Assembly (NCBI GenBank): GCA_041391425.1
Contig: JAWKNZ010000003.1
Span: 62,001 to 126,000 of the forward strand
DNA length: 64,000 nt
DNA from: JAWKNZ01 sp041391425
Lineage (GTDB): Bacteria > Bdellovibrionota_B > Oligoflexia > Oligoflexales > JAWKNZ01
Reading direction: 5' to 3'
A model generated the notes under the pieces. That model did no database searches. It saw nothing but the letters and a program-made list of their open reading frames with translations, and was not told the origin of the DNA. The translations under genes were made by a program, and so were the position numbers. Shown piece after piece: positions 1-9,005 of the stretch (its first letter is position 1; every line of letters begins with the position of its first letter).

Positions 1-164
1 TTTTTTCTCCAATGTGAAATTTGTCATTGGACCGACTTCATTAAATTTGTCACGTTCTTACTGTTACGGTGACGATTTTAGAGTTTTCTTTGAGCCTTTT
101 AATCATATGTAAGTGACGCCATTAAGAGTGTAAGTTGCTTGATGACCAATGATAGAGAAGTATT

Positions 165-599
165 TTGCATAAGCGTAGACATTGTGAAAAGCTTAGAGAT
201 GCTGAACGTGCAGAAATTTTCGTTGCGGACTTGTTGGCTAGGGCAGGGTGGGAAGTGCTTGCTCGTAATTATCGACGTATCGGTTGCGAGCTTGATGTTG
301 TAGTCGCAAAGGGAAAGACATTAGCTATCGTTGAAGTTAAGTTACGAAGGAAGGTTAGCTTAATAAATTCCTATCAATGTTTTTTAACTTTACAGAAACG
401 CAGAGCTCTAGAACGAGGAGCCAGAATTTTTATAAGTGACTCAAATAAAAGTTGGGATCATATCCGTTTTGATCTTGCTGTAGTCTGTCTGCAAGGTGCT
501 GCTGGCTTAGCCTATTTAAATGGAAACAATTTAATCGAAAGATGTGGCTTGAGGCTTTATCGTTATTTTGTCGATGTTCCTGTCATTAGCGATCGTTAG
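165..599 (+). CDS. YraN/UPF0102 family nuclease-fold protein
   Basis: A 144-aa protein of the UPF0102 (YraN) family, a small PD-(D/E)XK nuclease-like fold of uncertain cellular role. The family pattern is visible: ERAEIFVADLLARAGW helix, RNYRRIGCELDVV strand, then IVEVKLRR, giving candidate active-site residues Asp44, Glu57 and Lys59. The usual GEID is CELD here. The start is a TTG; the nearby ATGs at 142 and 149 are out of frame. Length is near the family norm (about 120-140 aa). In many bacteria yraN sits near rRNA maturation or rnhB/rplS genes, and rplS is about 1.4 kb away here on the other strand. No operon partner is seen. Confidence 0.8.
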   Translation: MHKRRHCEKLRDAERAEIFVADLLARAGWEVLARNYRRIGCELDVVVAKGKTLAIVEVKLRRKVSLINSYQCFLTLQKRRALERGARIFISDSNKSWDHIRFDLAVVCLQGAAGLAYLNGNNLIERCGLRLYRYFVDVPVISDR

Positions 600-922
600 G
601 TTATTCTTTTTTAAATAATGTGGAAACTATGACTGTTGGACGGATACTTGTGACGAAATTTTTTTTGTTGTAAGGGGGATATTTTAATTAGCAAATACCA
701 ATGATTGGTAGAAGGTTGAAATAATTGTAAATTTGAAATCTTATACATTTGTACAGCGCGTTGACATCTTGTTACTGATTTTTACTTCTATATTTTTGGG
801 TGGTTATCAGAAATTAATTATGGACTATACCTTGCTATTCTGAGCTTATGGGTAGTTCTGTTGAGCGGCCCCCATTGCTGTGAAATTCTAACAGACGGAC
901 GTGGTAATTAGAGAAAGAGTTT
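600..922. other. Intergenic region with a perfect 15-bp palindrome
   Basis: No coding signal was found in this gap upstream of the lipoprotein gene. It holds the palindrome taccaatgattggta at 696-710 (7-bp arms, 1-nt centre), which could be an operator. A TTGACA hexamer lies at 761-766 without a good -10 at standard spacing. Function is unknown. Confidence 0.3.
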
Positions 923-1879
923 ATGTATAAGTACATTTTTACATTATTTGTAATTTCATGTAGTAGCCAAGTAAATGACTCATCCGATCAGATTCATGCT
1001 AGTAAAGTAAGTGATACAGATAGCTCAGCTGATTCAACAGCGGATATTGTTAAGCAACGGGTTTCTTTCCTGGCCTCCCTTGTAGAGGATTCAGAGAAGG
1101 AATCTTGCGGTGATGCATGGAGAGGTTTAACCGAAGATGGTAATTTAGATATTGTTATAGTCTATGGTTATAATGATTCTTTTTTTGGCGGTGATATTTA
1201 TGCCTTAGATGGGCTTTCGCGAGAAATGTTTACGGATCATGTTACTTCTCCATGTGTGGCAAATTACAATGCTTGTGGATTTTCTAAGACGAATGATAAC
1301 GATGTTACTATTCTAAAAAAGCAAATAACTGGTACTGATGGCGCTTCTATTAATGTCAATATTAAAGTTACAAATAGTTCTTACTCATTTTTTGATAAAG
1401 ATAATAGAAAGAATAGACTGCAAACTGAAAAATCTGACTTTGCAAAGAAAACATTTTATGACGGAATAAAATCTGCGGATATCGTTTTTTATGGCGGTCA
1501 TGCTAGGGATGGAGGTGGTCCAGACTTTGACCCACCAAGGTTAGGTAAAGGAAACCATGTTGATTATAATTGGTATCATAACAATCGGGATGATATTGAA
1601 GAAATTGTAGATTTGCTGAGGTATGAAAGTTACTCAGCAAAAATTTTGGGTATTTTTGCTTGTTCTAGCTCACAACATTTCGAACGAAAACTGCATAAAG
1701 TTGCTCCGGCGTTAGGATATATCGTCTCATATAGAACTTCTCCTCGTGCAGTGTTGGAGTCTTCATTGGTTGGAGCATTGGATGCTGCTTTAGGCGCAAA
1801 ATGTGCGCAGAATTTTTCTAAGTCTATTTTAGTTGATGCTAAATACCCGGTTAGGTTTAACAACTTTTTTCATAAATAA
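923..1879 (+). CDS. Putative lipoprotein with caspase-like (clan CD) His/Cys signature
   Basis: A 318-aa protein. The N-terminus MYKYIFTLFVISCSS is a very short signal peptide ending in a lipobox (VISC, Cys13), so it is probably a lipoprotein. A Ser/Asp-rich linker follows to about residue 45. In the globular part, a hydrophobic strand DIVFYGGHARDGG puts a His at 193 after Gly-Gly, and a later strand ILGIFACSSS places a Cys at 247. This order (hydrophobic strand-GH, then hydrophobic strand-AC) is the hallmark of clan-CD cysteine peptidases (caspase/CHAT/gingipain-like). I cannot assign a subfamily, and activity is inferred only. It is monocistronic, with rplS convergent downstream. Confidence 0.6.
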   Translation: MYKYIFTLFVISCSSQVNDSSDQIHASKVSDTDSSADSTADIVKQRVSFLASLVEDSEKESCGDAWRGLTEDGNLDIVIVYGYNDSFFGGDIYALDGLSREMFTDHVTSPCVANYNACGFSKTNDNDVTILKKQITGTDGASINVNIKVTNSSYSFFDKDNRKNRLQTEKSDFAKKTFYDGIKSADIVFYGGHARDGGGPDFDPPRLGKGNHVDYNWYHNNRDDIEEIVDLLRYESYSAKILGIFACSSSQHFERKLHKVAPALGYIVSYRTSPRAVLESSLVGALDAALGAKCAQNFSKSILVDAKYPVRFNNFFHK

Positions 1880-1944
1880 TTTGATTTGAAGAGGAAATTG
1901 TCGATGAATTGACAGAATAAAAATTAGCTTTATCGGATGATTAA

Positions 1945-1981
1945 ATAAAAAAGCCACCATCTGTAAATGGTGGCTTTTACG
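1945..1981 (-). terminator. Rho-independent terminator, rplS end (possibly bidirectional)
   Basis: A 10-bp stem (aaagccacca / tggtggcttt) with an 8-nt loop. On the minus strand it is followed by a T-rich tract, so it terminates rplS. A short T-run on the plus side may also serve the upstream lipoprotein gene. Confidence 0.85.
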
Positions 1982-1998
1982 AAGATTTGGTTATACGG

Positions 1999-2508
1999 CT
2001 ATTTTTTCTTTTTAGGAGCTTTGCTTTTACTTCTGCTCTTTTTCTCTTCTTTTGCAGCTTTTAACTTAGCTGAAGATTCGGCTTGGGCTTCTGCTGATGT
2101 TAGTTTTGTTTTGGTTACCTCACCTTGCTTGAATCTGCGGGTCTTTATCCTAGCAGATTTTCCAGTGAGCTCGCGTAAGTAAAAAAGCCGAGATCTTCTA
2201 ACCAAGCCAGCAGCAAGTACTTCGATGTTATCAACATAAGGAGAGCATAGTGGGAATACCCTTTCAACGCCAACACTGTTTGCCCCTATTTTTCTGACAG
2301 TGAAGGAACCGTCTACAAACCCTTTGCGCTTGCGGATGCAAACACCTTCGAAAACTTGAATTCGATACTTTTTACTTTCACCTTCTTTTGCTGTTCCTTC
2401 TTCAATTTTGTAAGAAACTTTTATTGTATCTCCAGGGCGAAAGCTCGGATGGATTCTGTCTTGTTTGAATACACGTTTTTCAAAATTCTCGATTAGTTTA
2501 TTTTTCAT
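1999..2508 (-). CDS. rplS: 50S ribosomal protein L19
   Basis: Ribosomal protein L19 of the large subunit, located at the 30S/50S interface. The core (residues 1-120) has the family sequence: FRPGDTIKVSYKIEEG, RIQVFEGVCIRKR, FTVRKIGANSVGVERVFPLCSPYVDNIEV and RLFYLRELTGKSARIK. A lysine/serine-rich tail (residues 121-169, ending KSKAPKKKK) makes it longer than the usual 115-120 aa. The customary neighbours (rpsP, rimM, trmD) are absent, so rplS appears detached from that operon. A strong terminator lies just downstream. No clear Shine-Dalgarno is visible. Confidence 0.97.
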   Translation of the reverse strand: MKNKLIENFEKRVFKQDRIHPSFRPGDTIKVSYKIEEGTAKEGESKKYRIQVFEGVCIRKRKGFVDGSFTVRKIGANSVGVERVFPLCSPYVDNIEVLAAGLVRRSRLFYLRELTGKSARIKTRRFKQGEVTKTKLTSAEAQAESSAKLKAAKEEKKSRSKSKAPKKKK

Positions 2509-2766
2509 CTCGATAACCTACTACTATAATATAACAAAAATATCGATGTCAGGGTTGAGTTAAACCCTTTAACTGCTTCTACACTCTTTACATTCTCTGC
2601 CTGCACTCTTTCCTTAAATCTTAAGCATTTCTAGCTCTCACCTATTCATAGGCGAAAAGAAGGAAAGAAAATAGAGAAGTTAGTTATCTCAGATTCCCTC
2701 TTTGGTCAAGGATTTTCCAAATCGGCTAAGAATAAAAGCATGCCTTAAAAACCTGCTCCACACGGT

Positions 2767-3228
2767 CTAGAGTATGGCTGCAGTTGCTCTAATCTCTTGT
2801 TTTGATTCGATAAAAACCTCTCCTAAGTCTTCGCGTTCTTGAGTTGGAATGAGTTTTCTTATTCTTGGAATTAGCAGATCCCTTTGATCATCAATATGAG
2901 CGCGGACTAAGCGCACCATATCCAAGATTGCTGTTTTTATTCCAGACCCTCCGTCTTTGCTTCTCATTACGCTTCGAAGCTGTTCGAGGTCATCCAATAT
3001 TTTCTTTTGATTTTTTAGCGCGTTACCGATAAATTGTTCGGATCCAACAAAAAGATCTTGGACTTCTGGAAACAAATATTCGGCTTCGAAGCGCATAAGG
3101 TCGCTCAGTGCTGCGCTCAATGGTGGCAGTATTGAATGAAAGTCTTCCAGACTCATTCCCGAGCTTAGACTGTCTAAAAGGCAGCAAATTTGATCATGAT
3201 CTTTTTTGATTATTGATAGTACGTCCAT
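2767..3228 (-). CDS. Hemerythrin-like (HHE) domain protein, ligand set incomplete
   Basis: A 153-aa four-helix protein that matches the hemerythrin/HHE pattern in spacing: IIKKDHDQICCLLDSL, LMRFEAEYLFPEVQ, ALKNQKKILDDLEQL, VRAHIDDQRDLLIPRI. Canonical members bind di-iron through several His and acidic ligands. Here only the first and last helix His are obvious; the middle helices carry Phe-Glu and Asn-Gln where His is normally seen. It may therefore bind metal poorly or have another role. Start ATG is preceded by AGGAGG at about 10 nt. It is a single gene, separated from mqnC by a repeat element. Confidence 0.6.
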   Translation of the reverse strand: MDVLSIIKKDHDQICCLLDSLSSGMSLEDFHSILPPLSAALSDLMRFEAEYLFPEVQDLFVGSEQFIGNALKNQKKILDDLEQLRSVMRSKDGGSGIKTAILDMVRLVRAHIDDQRDLLIPRIRKLIPTQEREDLGEVFIESKQEIRATAAIL

Positions 3229-3445
3229 TTTTCCACATCCTCCTACAAATAACCTTTTTGTATAGTCGGGTTATTTTCGCATCGTTTAGCGCGAAGTTTA
3301 AAAAGGTGCAACAATTGTTTTAAAAAAAATGATTTCATCTAGAAGAAATTTTTCCTTTTGAATTTAACTTGCCAATTTATTAGTTTCGGCATTAAAAGTG
3401 TGGGGAGGGTTTTGAAAGCTAACTAGCATATTTTTTTCAAGAGCT

Positions 3446-3630
3446 TAGGGCGTGTTGACGTTTCATTTCCTACTACGAGCCAAACCCTTGAGTCACAACG
3501 TTGTCAGGGTTTCAAAAAAATTATCCTCAATGTACATTTAGTACACCTCCGGTAATTTTTGAAACCCTTCCTAGCTGCGACTTTCAAGTATTTGTCTCTC
3601 GCTACGAAAATGAAACGTCAACACGCCCTA
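3446..3630. repeat. Family A repeat, copy 1 (MITE-like, TA-flanked)
   Basis: A 185-bp non-coding element with terminal inverted repeats starting tagggcgtgttgacg and running about 23 bp perfectly. A nested inverted repeat (gggtttcaaaaatt... / ...aatttttgaaaccc) folds the centre into a long hairpin. It is bounded by TA on both sides. Further copies lie at 9006-9188 (inverted), 31709-31852 (right-truncated) and 32426-32608. It sits between divergent hemerythrin and mqnC genes. Confidence 0.9.
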
Positions 3631-3729
3631 GTGAATAAGTTGTTGGAGCTATGTTGCGATAATGAAAATGCTTTTTTGCTAAAGCAATGTGGAGACCGCT
3701 TATATTAGAAAGTTTCTAAATATCTAATT

Positions 3730-4812
3730 TTGATTTTGGCTGCTTATTTTTGGCCGTTTGGGATAATTGTGTTTATTGAGATAGAAGAAAAAGTAAGTGC
3801 GCAAGCAGATATCACTGTCGAAGATGCCTGTTGGTTATACAATAATGCTTCAGATATACAACTGCAGCAATTGGCGACAGCCGTTAAGACTCGTTATCAT
3901 GAAAAAGATAGTGCTACTTTTTTAATCATGGCAATTGTTAATTATACCAATATTTGCGTTGCAAAATGCACTTATTGCTCATTTTATCGCCTACCCCATC
4001 AAAGCGGTATCTATTTGTTAAGTTTTGAGCAGGTTTGTGAAAAAATTGACCAACTCCTTAGTTTTGGGGGAACTCTGGTTGGGTTTAATGGAGGCTTTCA
4101 TCCAAAGTTGACGATTTATGATTACGCGGAACTGTTTCGTAAAGTCCATGAACGTTATCCAGACCTAACCTTCTATGAGATGACGGTGGCTGAGTTTATG
4201 TTCAGTTGCAAGGTCTCAAAAATTAGCTATGAAGAAGGTGCAAAAGTACTGCATGAGGTAGGAACTAGGTGGGTAACAGGAGGAGGAGCTGAGGTTCTTG
4301 TCGATTCTTTTCGTCAACGTCATAGTCCAGGGAAATTTAAAGTTGAGGATTACTATCGGGCGCAGAAGGCAATTTTAGATGCCGGCATGGGTTCTACTGC
4401 TACAATGGTTATTGGTTTTGATGAGAGCTTAGAGGAGCGTTTAGCCCATATAGAACGATTGAGAGACTTTCAATATGCAGTGGGGAATAAGTTAACTAGC
4501 TTTTTATGTTGGACTTATAAACCATATGGAAATGAGCTAGCCGGCCAAGAGATTTCTAGCGGGGAGTATTTAAGATGGCTTGCCATTTGTCGGATTTATT
4601 TATCTAACTTTCGTCATATTAGAACCTCAGTTTTGACAAAAAATACGCAAGCTTTGAGTGGACTTGCTTATGGTGCTAATGACTTCGATTTACCTACAGA
4701 AGATGAGGTGACTGAAAAGGCAGGGGCATCGATTAATGTCAACTTTGATGAACTTATTGCTTTTGCTCGTAAGGAAGGTTTCAATCCAACGCTGCGTAAG
4801 CCTTTCTCTTAG
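3730..4812 (+). CDS. mqnC: Cyclic dehypoxanthinyl futalosine synthase (radical SAM)
   Basis: MqnC is a radical-SAM enzyme of the futalosine route to menaquinone; it cyclises dehypoxanthinyl futalosine. The [4Fe-4S]/SAM motif CVAKCTYC (CxxxCxxC; Cys76, 80, 83 from the TTG start) lies in the typical context NYTNICVAKCTYCSFYR. The glycine-rich GGFHPKL, VTGGGAEVL and TMVIGFDE blocks are also family-like. The 360-aa length is normal. The first about 13 residues look unlikely; a GTG at 3769 preceded by GGGA is a plausible alternative start. No other mqn genes adjoin it, but a UbiD-family decarboxylase is at 36.4-38.3 kb. The upstream region holds a family A repeat. Confidence 0.88.
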   Translation: MILAAYFWPFGIIVFIEIEEKVSAQADITVEDACWLYNNASDIQLQQLATAVKTRYHEKDSATFLIMAIVNYTNICVAKCTYCSFYRLPHQSGIYLLSFEQVCEKIDQLLSFGGTLVGFNGGFHPKLTIYDYAELFRKVHERYPDLTFYEMTVAEFMFSCKVSKISYEEGAKVLHEVGTRWVTGGGAEVLVDSFRQRHSPGKFKVEDYYRAQKAILDAGMGSTATMVIGFDESLEERLAHIERLRDFQYAVGNKLTSFLCWTYKPYGNELAGQEISSGEYLRWLAICRIYLSNFRHIRTSVLTKNTQALSGLAYGANDFDLPTEDEVTEKAGASINVNFDELIAFARKEGFNPTLRKPFS

Positions 4813-4898
4813 ATGACTTTTTATTGAGAGGAGTAACTTTATAACACTGCGTTAATGCCTAAAAACATTCGCTATTGTACCAAAGTGCATCGTTTCAA

Positions 4899-5648
4899 TT
4901 AGATTAAAATCTTTCCATCAGTGAGTATTTCGTCAAATTTTAGTCGAAGCGCAGCTTTGGCCTCATCCGTATCTTTTGGCAAAAATGCAAGCAAACGGGC
5001 TCCTTGGCTATGGTAAAAGTCTACGATTCGAGGTTTTAATGTACTAACCGTCACGGTATTAAAACAAGTGAGTTTTGGTGTGATACTATAGGTACGGCTG
5101 TGGCGGATCCCTGAAGTGGCCTTAATATTTAGTAGTGCAGAAATACCAGCACGCCAACATTCGAACTCTTGTGCAAGGCAAATGGCTTTTGGAAAATATG
5201 ACTTAAACACGATTTCATGGCTTTGATTCCAAAATAAAAATCTTGCATTTGCGGTTAGCCAATCACTGGTATTCTTTTCTTCTGTCCATGTTTTCAAATA
5301 ATTTATGATAAGGTGAGCCGACTCTGGCTTGATATCGAATGTCCAGCTAAAGCCTGCATAGCGGTCGACAAACTCATCCCAAAATAAAGGCTTACAGTTA
5401 TAATGAAGGCTTATAGATTCAATTTGTTTGCGTGTTAACTCAGATATTGGAGTAGGTGGACCTCCTAATCTTACAAAGCTCATGTCATGGCTTAAGACAA
5501 TATGATGGTCCTTGGTCATTCTTAAATCGGTCTCAAAGCTGTAAAAACCCAGTTTTTTAGCTTGATCAAAAGAAGCGAGAGTATTTTCAACTGCATTTTC
5601 ACAGTAACCTCGATGGCTTGTCCAAATTGTAGAATGCTTAAGGTCCAC
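4899..5648 (-). CDS. Glycerophosphodiester phosphodiesterase (GDPD family)
   Basis: A predicted glycerophosphodiester phosphodiesterase, hydrolysing glycerophosphodiesters to glycerol-3-phosphate and an alcohol. Visible signatures near the N-terminus are SHRG (catalytic His), ENTLASFDQAKKLG, FETDLRMTKDHHIVLSHD (metal-binding Glu/Asp and second His). A longer open frame extends upstream to 5927, but it overlaps the divergent mutase gene and is low-complexity. I chose the GTG at 5648, preceded by GGAG, giving about 250 aa, the usual length. No signal peptide follows that start, so it is probably cytoplasmic. Confidence 0.8.
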   Translation of the reverse strand: MDLKHSTIWTSHRGYCENAVENTLASFDQAKKLGFYSFETDLRMTKDHHIVLSHDMSFVRLGGPPTPISELTRKQIESISLHYNCKPLFWDEFVDRYAGFSWTFDIKPESAHLIINYLKTWTEEKNTSDWLTANARFLFWNQSHEIVFKSYFPKAICLAQEFECWRAGISALLNIKATSGIRHSRTYSITPKLTCFNTVTVSTLKPRIVDFYHSQGARLLAFLPKDTDEAKAALRLKFDEILTDGKILI

Positions 5649-5857
5649 AACGGCTCCGATTTTTAATAGTCTTATTACGCAGAATACCAAGGTATTATAA
5701 AAAAAAATACTGGAGTTATTGTTTGTAAATGGGTTGGGTGATAGCGGCCCTAATTGAGTAAAACTATGAGTTTTGCATAAGTTAAGTTTTGCGAAATAGC
5801 ATTGAATTGGATAAAGTGAGTGCATTAGATGAAGTGGATAAAAAAAGGGCAGCAAAG

Positions 5858-8005
5858 ATGACATTAGATCCGAAAAGTTTAGATGATTGGCAGCAGCAGG
5901 CAATAAAAGATTTGCGAGGAAAGCCATTAGAAAGCTTACAGCATTTGTCGCCTGAGAATATTACTTTAAAACCTTTATATACTTCTAAAGATTTGGTTTC
6001 TCGTGGATATTGTGAGTCAATCCCAGGTCGAGAGCCTTTTGTTAGAGGTCCAAGGGCAACAATGTACTGTGTGCATCCCTGGACTATTAGGCAATATGCC
6101 GGCTTCTCTACAGCTGAAGAATCAAATAAGTTTTACCGTAAAGCTTTGGATGCAGGTCAAAAAGGGTTGAGTGTTGCTTTTGATTTGGCAACCCATAGAG
6201 GTTATGATTCAGATCATTCGCGTGTTGTTGGGGATGTTGGTAAGGCTGGTGTTGCTATTGATTCCGTCGAGGATATGAAGGTGCTTTTTGACGGTATTCC
6301 GCTAGATAAGATGAGCGTTTCTATGACTATGAATGGGGCTGTGCTTCCCATTCTTGCTGGATATATTGTGGCAGCTGAAGAACAAGGAGTTGCTAAGTCT
6401 AACCTTTCTGGAACAATTCAAAATGATATTTTAAAAGAATATATGGTTCGTAATACATTCATCTATCCACCTGAGCCATCTATGAAAATAATTGCAGATA
6501 TTATCGAATACACGTCCAAGGAGATGCCACGCTATAATAGCATAAGCATAAGTGGATATCATATGCAGGAGGCTGGCGCTGATTCTGCTTTGGAGCTTGC
6601 ATATACTATTGCGGATGGTCTTGAATATACGAGAGCCGCCTTGGCACGCGGTTTGGATATCGATGCCTTTGCTCCAAGGCTATCGTTTTTCTTTGCTATC
6701 GGTATGAACTTTTTTATGGAAATAGCAAAGTTAAGGGCTGCACGTGCTCTTTGGCACGATACGATTAAGCAATTCAGTCCGAAAAATCCAAAGTCGTTAA
6801 TGTTGCGTACGCATTGCCAAACTTCCGGCTATACTCTGACCGAGCAAGATCCAATGAATAATGTTGTTAGGACAACTATTGAAGCAATGGCCGCCGCATT
6901 TGGAGGAACTCAGTCTCTTCACACCAACTCTTTTGATGAAGCTATTGCTTTACCCAGTGAGTTTTCCGCTAGGATTGCTAGAAATACACAGCTTATTTTA
7001 CAAGAAGAGACAGATATAACGCATGTTGTCGATCCAATGGGTGGAAGTTATTTTATGGAAAGCCTCACTTTGGATTTGATGCAGAGAGCCAAAGAATTGA
7101 TTGATGAGGTTGAGTCTTATGGGGGAATGACCAAGGCGATTATTGCAGGAATTCCTAAAATGCGGATTGAAGAGGCTGCTGCTAAGAAGCAAGCGCGTAT
7201 CGATAGTGGATTGGATACAGTTATTGGAGTGAATAAGTACCAGGTTCAGGAAACACAGAGTGATTTTGAAGTTCGTGATATTGATAACACCCAAGTTCGA
7301 GAAAAGCAGATTAAACAATTAAATGACATAAAGAAGAAGAGGAATTCAAGTGTGGTTGAGTCTTCTTTGAATCAATTAAAAGAATTGGCTCGAAGTGGTG
7401 AGGGGAATTTACTTGCGGCAGCGGTTGAAGCAATGCGTGTTAGGGCAACAGTTGGAGAGGTTTCCGAGGCACTTGCTGATGTTTTCGGACGCCATCGGCC
7501 TAAAATAGATTCTATTAGTCATGTATATTTATCAGCCTATGGAGATAGAGATAAATTGGATAAGATTTCGGCAAAAATAGACCAGTTCGCAGAAAATGAA
7601 GGCCGACGTCCTAGAATTTTGGTTGCAAAACTAGGACAAGATGGCCATGACAGAGGGGCTAAGGTTATCGCTACTGGATTGAGTGATTTAGGTTTTGATG
7701 TTGATATTGGTGCTTTGTTCCAAACGCCGAAAGAAGCAGCCAAAGAAGCTGTAGAAAATGATGTGCACGCTATTGGGATATCGACGCAGGCGGCTGGTCA
7801 TAAAACTTTAATTCCTGAGCTAATTAACGAGTTAAGATTATTGGATGCTTCTGACATTGTGATTATTGCAGGCGGAGTGATACCGCAAGAAGACTATGGG
7901 TTTTTAAAGCAAGCGGGAGTTTCTGAAATTTTTGGCCCGGGTACCCCTATACCTGAATGTGCTGTTAGAATATTGGCTGCAATAGAAAAAAAGGCAAAAG
8001 GATAA
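5858..8005 (+). CDS. Methylmalonyl-CoA mutase, single-chain B12-dependent
   Basis: Interconverts succinyl-CoA and methylmalonyl-CoA using adenosylcobalamin. The N-terminal part (LDDWQQQAIKDL... KPLYTSKDL) and the barrel signatures (GQKGLSVAFDLATHRGYDSD, MTMNGAVLPILAGYI) match the large catalytic chain. The C-terminal cobalamin domain carries GQDGHDRGAKVIATG, the DxHxxG motif with His near residue 597. From ATG 5858 it is 715 aa, like the E. coli single-chain enzyme. The open frame extends upstream to a TTG at 5789, but that adds 23 unconserved residues. The gene is followed 6 nt later by its chaperone gene meaB. No epimerase is in the window. Confidence 0.95.
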   Translation: MTLDPKSLDDWQQQAIKDLRGKPLESLQHLSPENITLKPLYTSKDLVSRGYCESIPGREPFVRGPRATMYCVHPWTIRQYAGFSTAEESNKFYRKALDAGQKGLSVAFDLATHRGYDSDHSRVVGDVGKAGVAIDSVEDMKVLFDGIPLDKMSVSMTMNGAVLPILAGYIVAAEEQGVAKSNLSGTIQNDILKEYMVRNTFIYPPEPSMKIIADIIEYTSKEMPRYNSISISGYHMQEAGADSALELAYTIADGLEYTRAALARGLDIDAFAPRLSFFFAIGMNFFMEIAKLRAARALWHDTIKQFSPKNPKSLMLRTHCQTSGYTLTEQDPMNNVVRTTIEAMAAAFGGTQSLHTNSFDEAIALPSEFSARIARNTQLILQEETDITHVVDPMGGSYFMESLTLDLMQRAKELIDEVESYGGMTKAIIAGIPKMRIEEAAAKKQARIDSGLDTVIGVNKYQVQETQSDFEVRDIDNTQVREKQIKQLNDIKKKRNSSVVESSLNQLKELARSGEGNLLAAAVEAMRVRATVGEVSEALADVFGRHRPKIDSISHVYLSAYGDRDKLDKISAKIDQFAENEGRRPRILVAKLGQDGHDRGAKVIATGLSDLGFDVDIGALFQTPKEAAKEAVENDVHAIGISTQAAGHKTLIPELINELRLLDASDIVIIAGGVIPQEDYGFLKQAGVSEIFGPGTPIPECAVRILAAIEKKAKG

Positions 8006-8011
8006 TTTCTA

Positions 8012-8995
8012 ATGGTTGCAAGCAAGCTTCTGCCGATGTTGGATGGTATCGCGCATGCTAATCGAAGATGGATTGCCAAAGCTATAACCTTGGTTGAAAG
8101 CTCCAAGGTAACAGATTCTGCACTGTCTGATGAGCTTCTCACTGAAATATTGCCACATACAGGTTCAGCTCTTAGGATTGGTATAAGCGGAATTCCAGGT
8201 GTTGGAAAAAGTACGTTCATTGAAGAGTTCGGTCGTTTGCTTTTAAAAAACGGAAAAAAAATAGGTGTCCTTGCTGTCGATCCTTCTTCGCCTGTTTCCG
8301 GTGGAAGTATCATGGGGGATAAGACGAGGATGGAAAAATTGGCAGCTGATGAAAATGTGTTTATCCGCCCGTCCCCCGCAGGCGATAATTTGGGAGGAGT
8401 TGCACGCAAAACGCGAGAGTCCAGTTTGATTTTAGATGCCGCTGGTTACGATATTATTTTAATCGAGACTGTCGGGGTTGGGCAGTCTGAAGTTGTGGTT
8501 GCCTCGTTGGTTGATGTGTTTTTGGTATTACAGATGCCAAGTACTGGTGATGAGCTACAAAGCATTAAAAAAGGAATTTTAGAAGTTGCCGATATTATCG
8601 CTATTAATAAAGCTGATGGTGATTTAAAGCCATATGCTATGGGGGCGGTCAGCAATCATAAGAAAGCTCTAAACTTAATAAAGACTCATAAGAGTTGGAT
8701 TCCCCCGGTTTTAGCCTGTAGTGCTATTGAAAGGACAGGTCTTGGTGAAATTTGGCAGGGCGTATGTGATTTCGTGGACTATATGAAAAGAGAAAATCTT
8801 TTTGATGAACGCCGCCATCAACAAACCGTAAGCTGGTTTGATAATGAAATTGGTTCACTTTTTCTGGATTTAATTAAGCACGATCGAAAAAAACGAGATC
8901 TTTTGAATCTTTATCGAAAAAAAGTTTTGAATTACGAAGTGCCACCTACCGTTGGTGCAAGGCAAGTATTGAATCTTTTATTATCAGCAGATTAG
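8012..8995 (+). CDS. meaB: MeaB/ArgK-family G3E GTPase, mutase chaperone
   Basis: A P-loop GTPase that protects and reloads methylmalonyl-CoA mutase with its B12 cofactor. Walker A is GIPGVGKST (residues 60-68), followed by GVLAVDPSSPVSGGSIMGDKTRM, the switch/glycine-rich part RPSPAGDNLGGVA, IIETVGVGQSE-type switch II (ILIETVGVGQSEVVV) and the base-recognition motif INKADGD. Length of 327 aa is typical. It directly follows the mutase gene (gap of a few bases), so the two are almost certainly co-transcribed. A family A repeat lies 10 bp downstream, where its hairpin could act as a terminator. Confidence 0.95.
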   Translation: MVASKLLPMLDGIAHANRRWIAKAITLVESSKVTDSALSDELLTEILPHTGSALRIGISGIPGVGKSTFIEEFGRLLLKNGKKIGVLAVDPSSPVSGGSIMGDKTRMEKLAADENVFIRPSPAGDNLGGVARKTRESSLILDAAGYDIILIETVGVGQSEVVVASLVDVFLVLQMPSTGDELQSIKKGILEVADIIAINKADGDLKPYAMGAVSNHKKALNLIKTHKSWIPPVLACSAIERTGLGEIWQGVCDFVDYMKRENLFDERRHQQTVSWFDNEIGSLFLDLIKHDRKKRDLLNLYRKKVLNYEVPPTVGARQVLNLLLSAD

Positions 8996-9005
8996 TTTCA
9001 TTATT

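Noticed and set aside
5800..5860. A B12 riboswitch before the B12-dependent mutase
   Set aside because: The gap between the divergent phosphodiesterase and mutase genes is about 200 bp and shows no B12-box or long conserved structure that I could identify.
5649..5927. N-terminal extension of the phosphodiesterase frame
   Set aside because: It overlaps the divergent mutase start and has low-complexity hydrophobic sequence without family similarity; GTG 5648 with GGAG is preferred.
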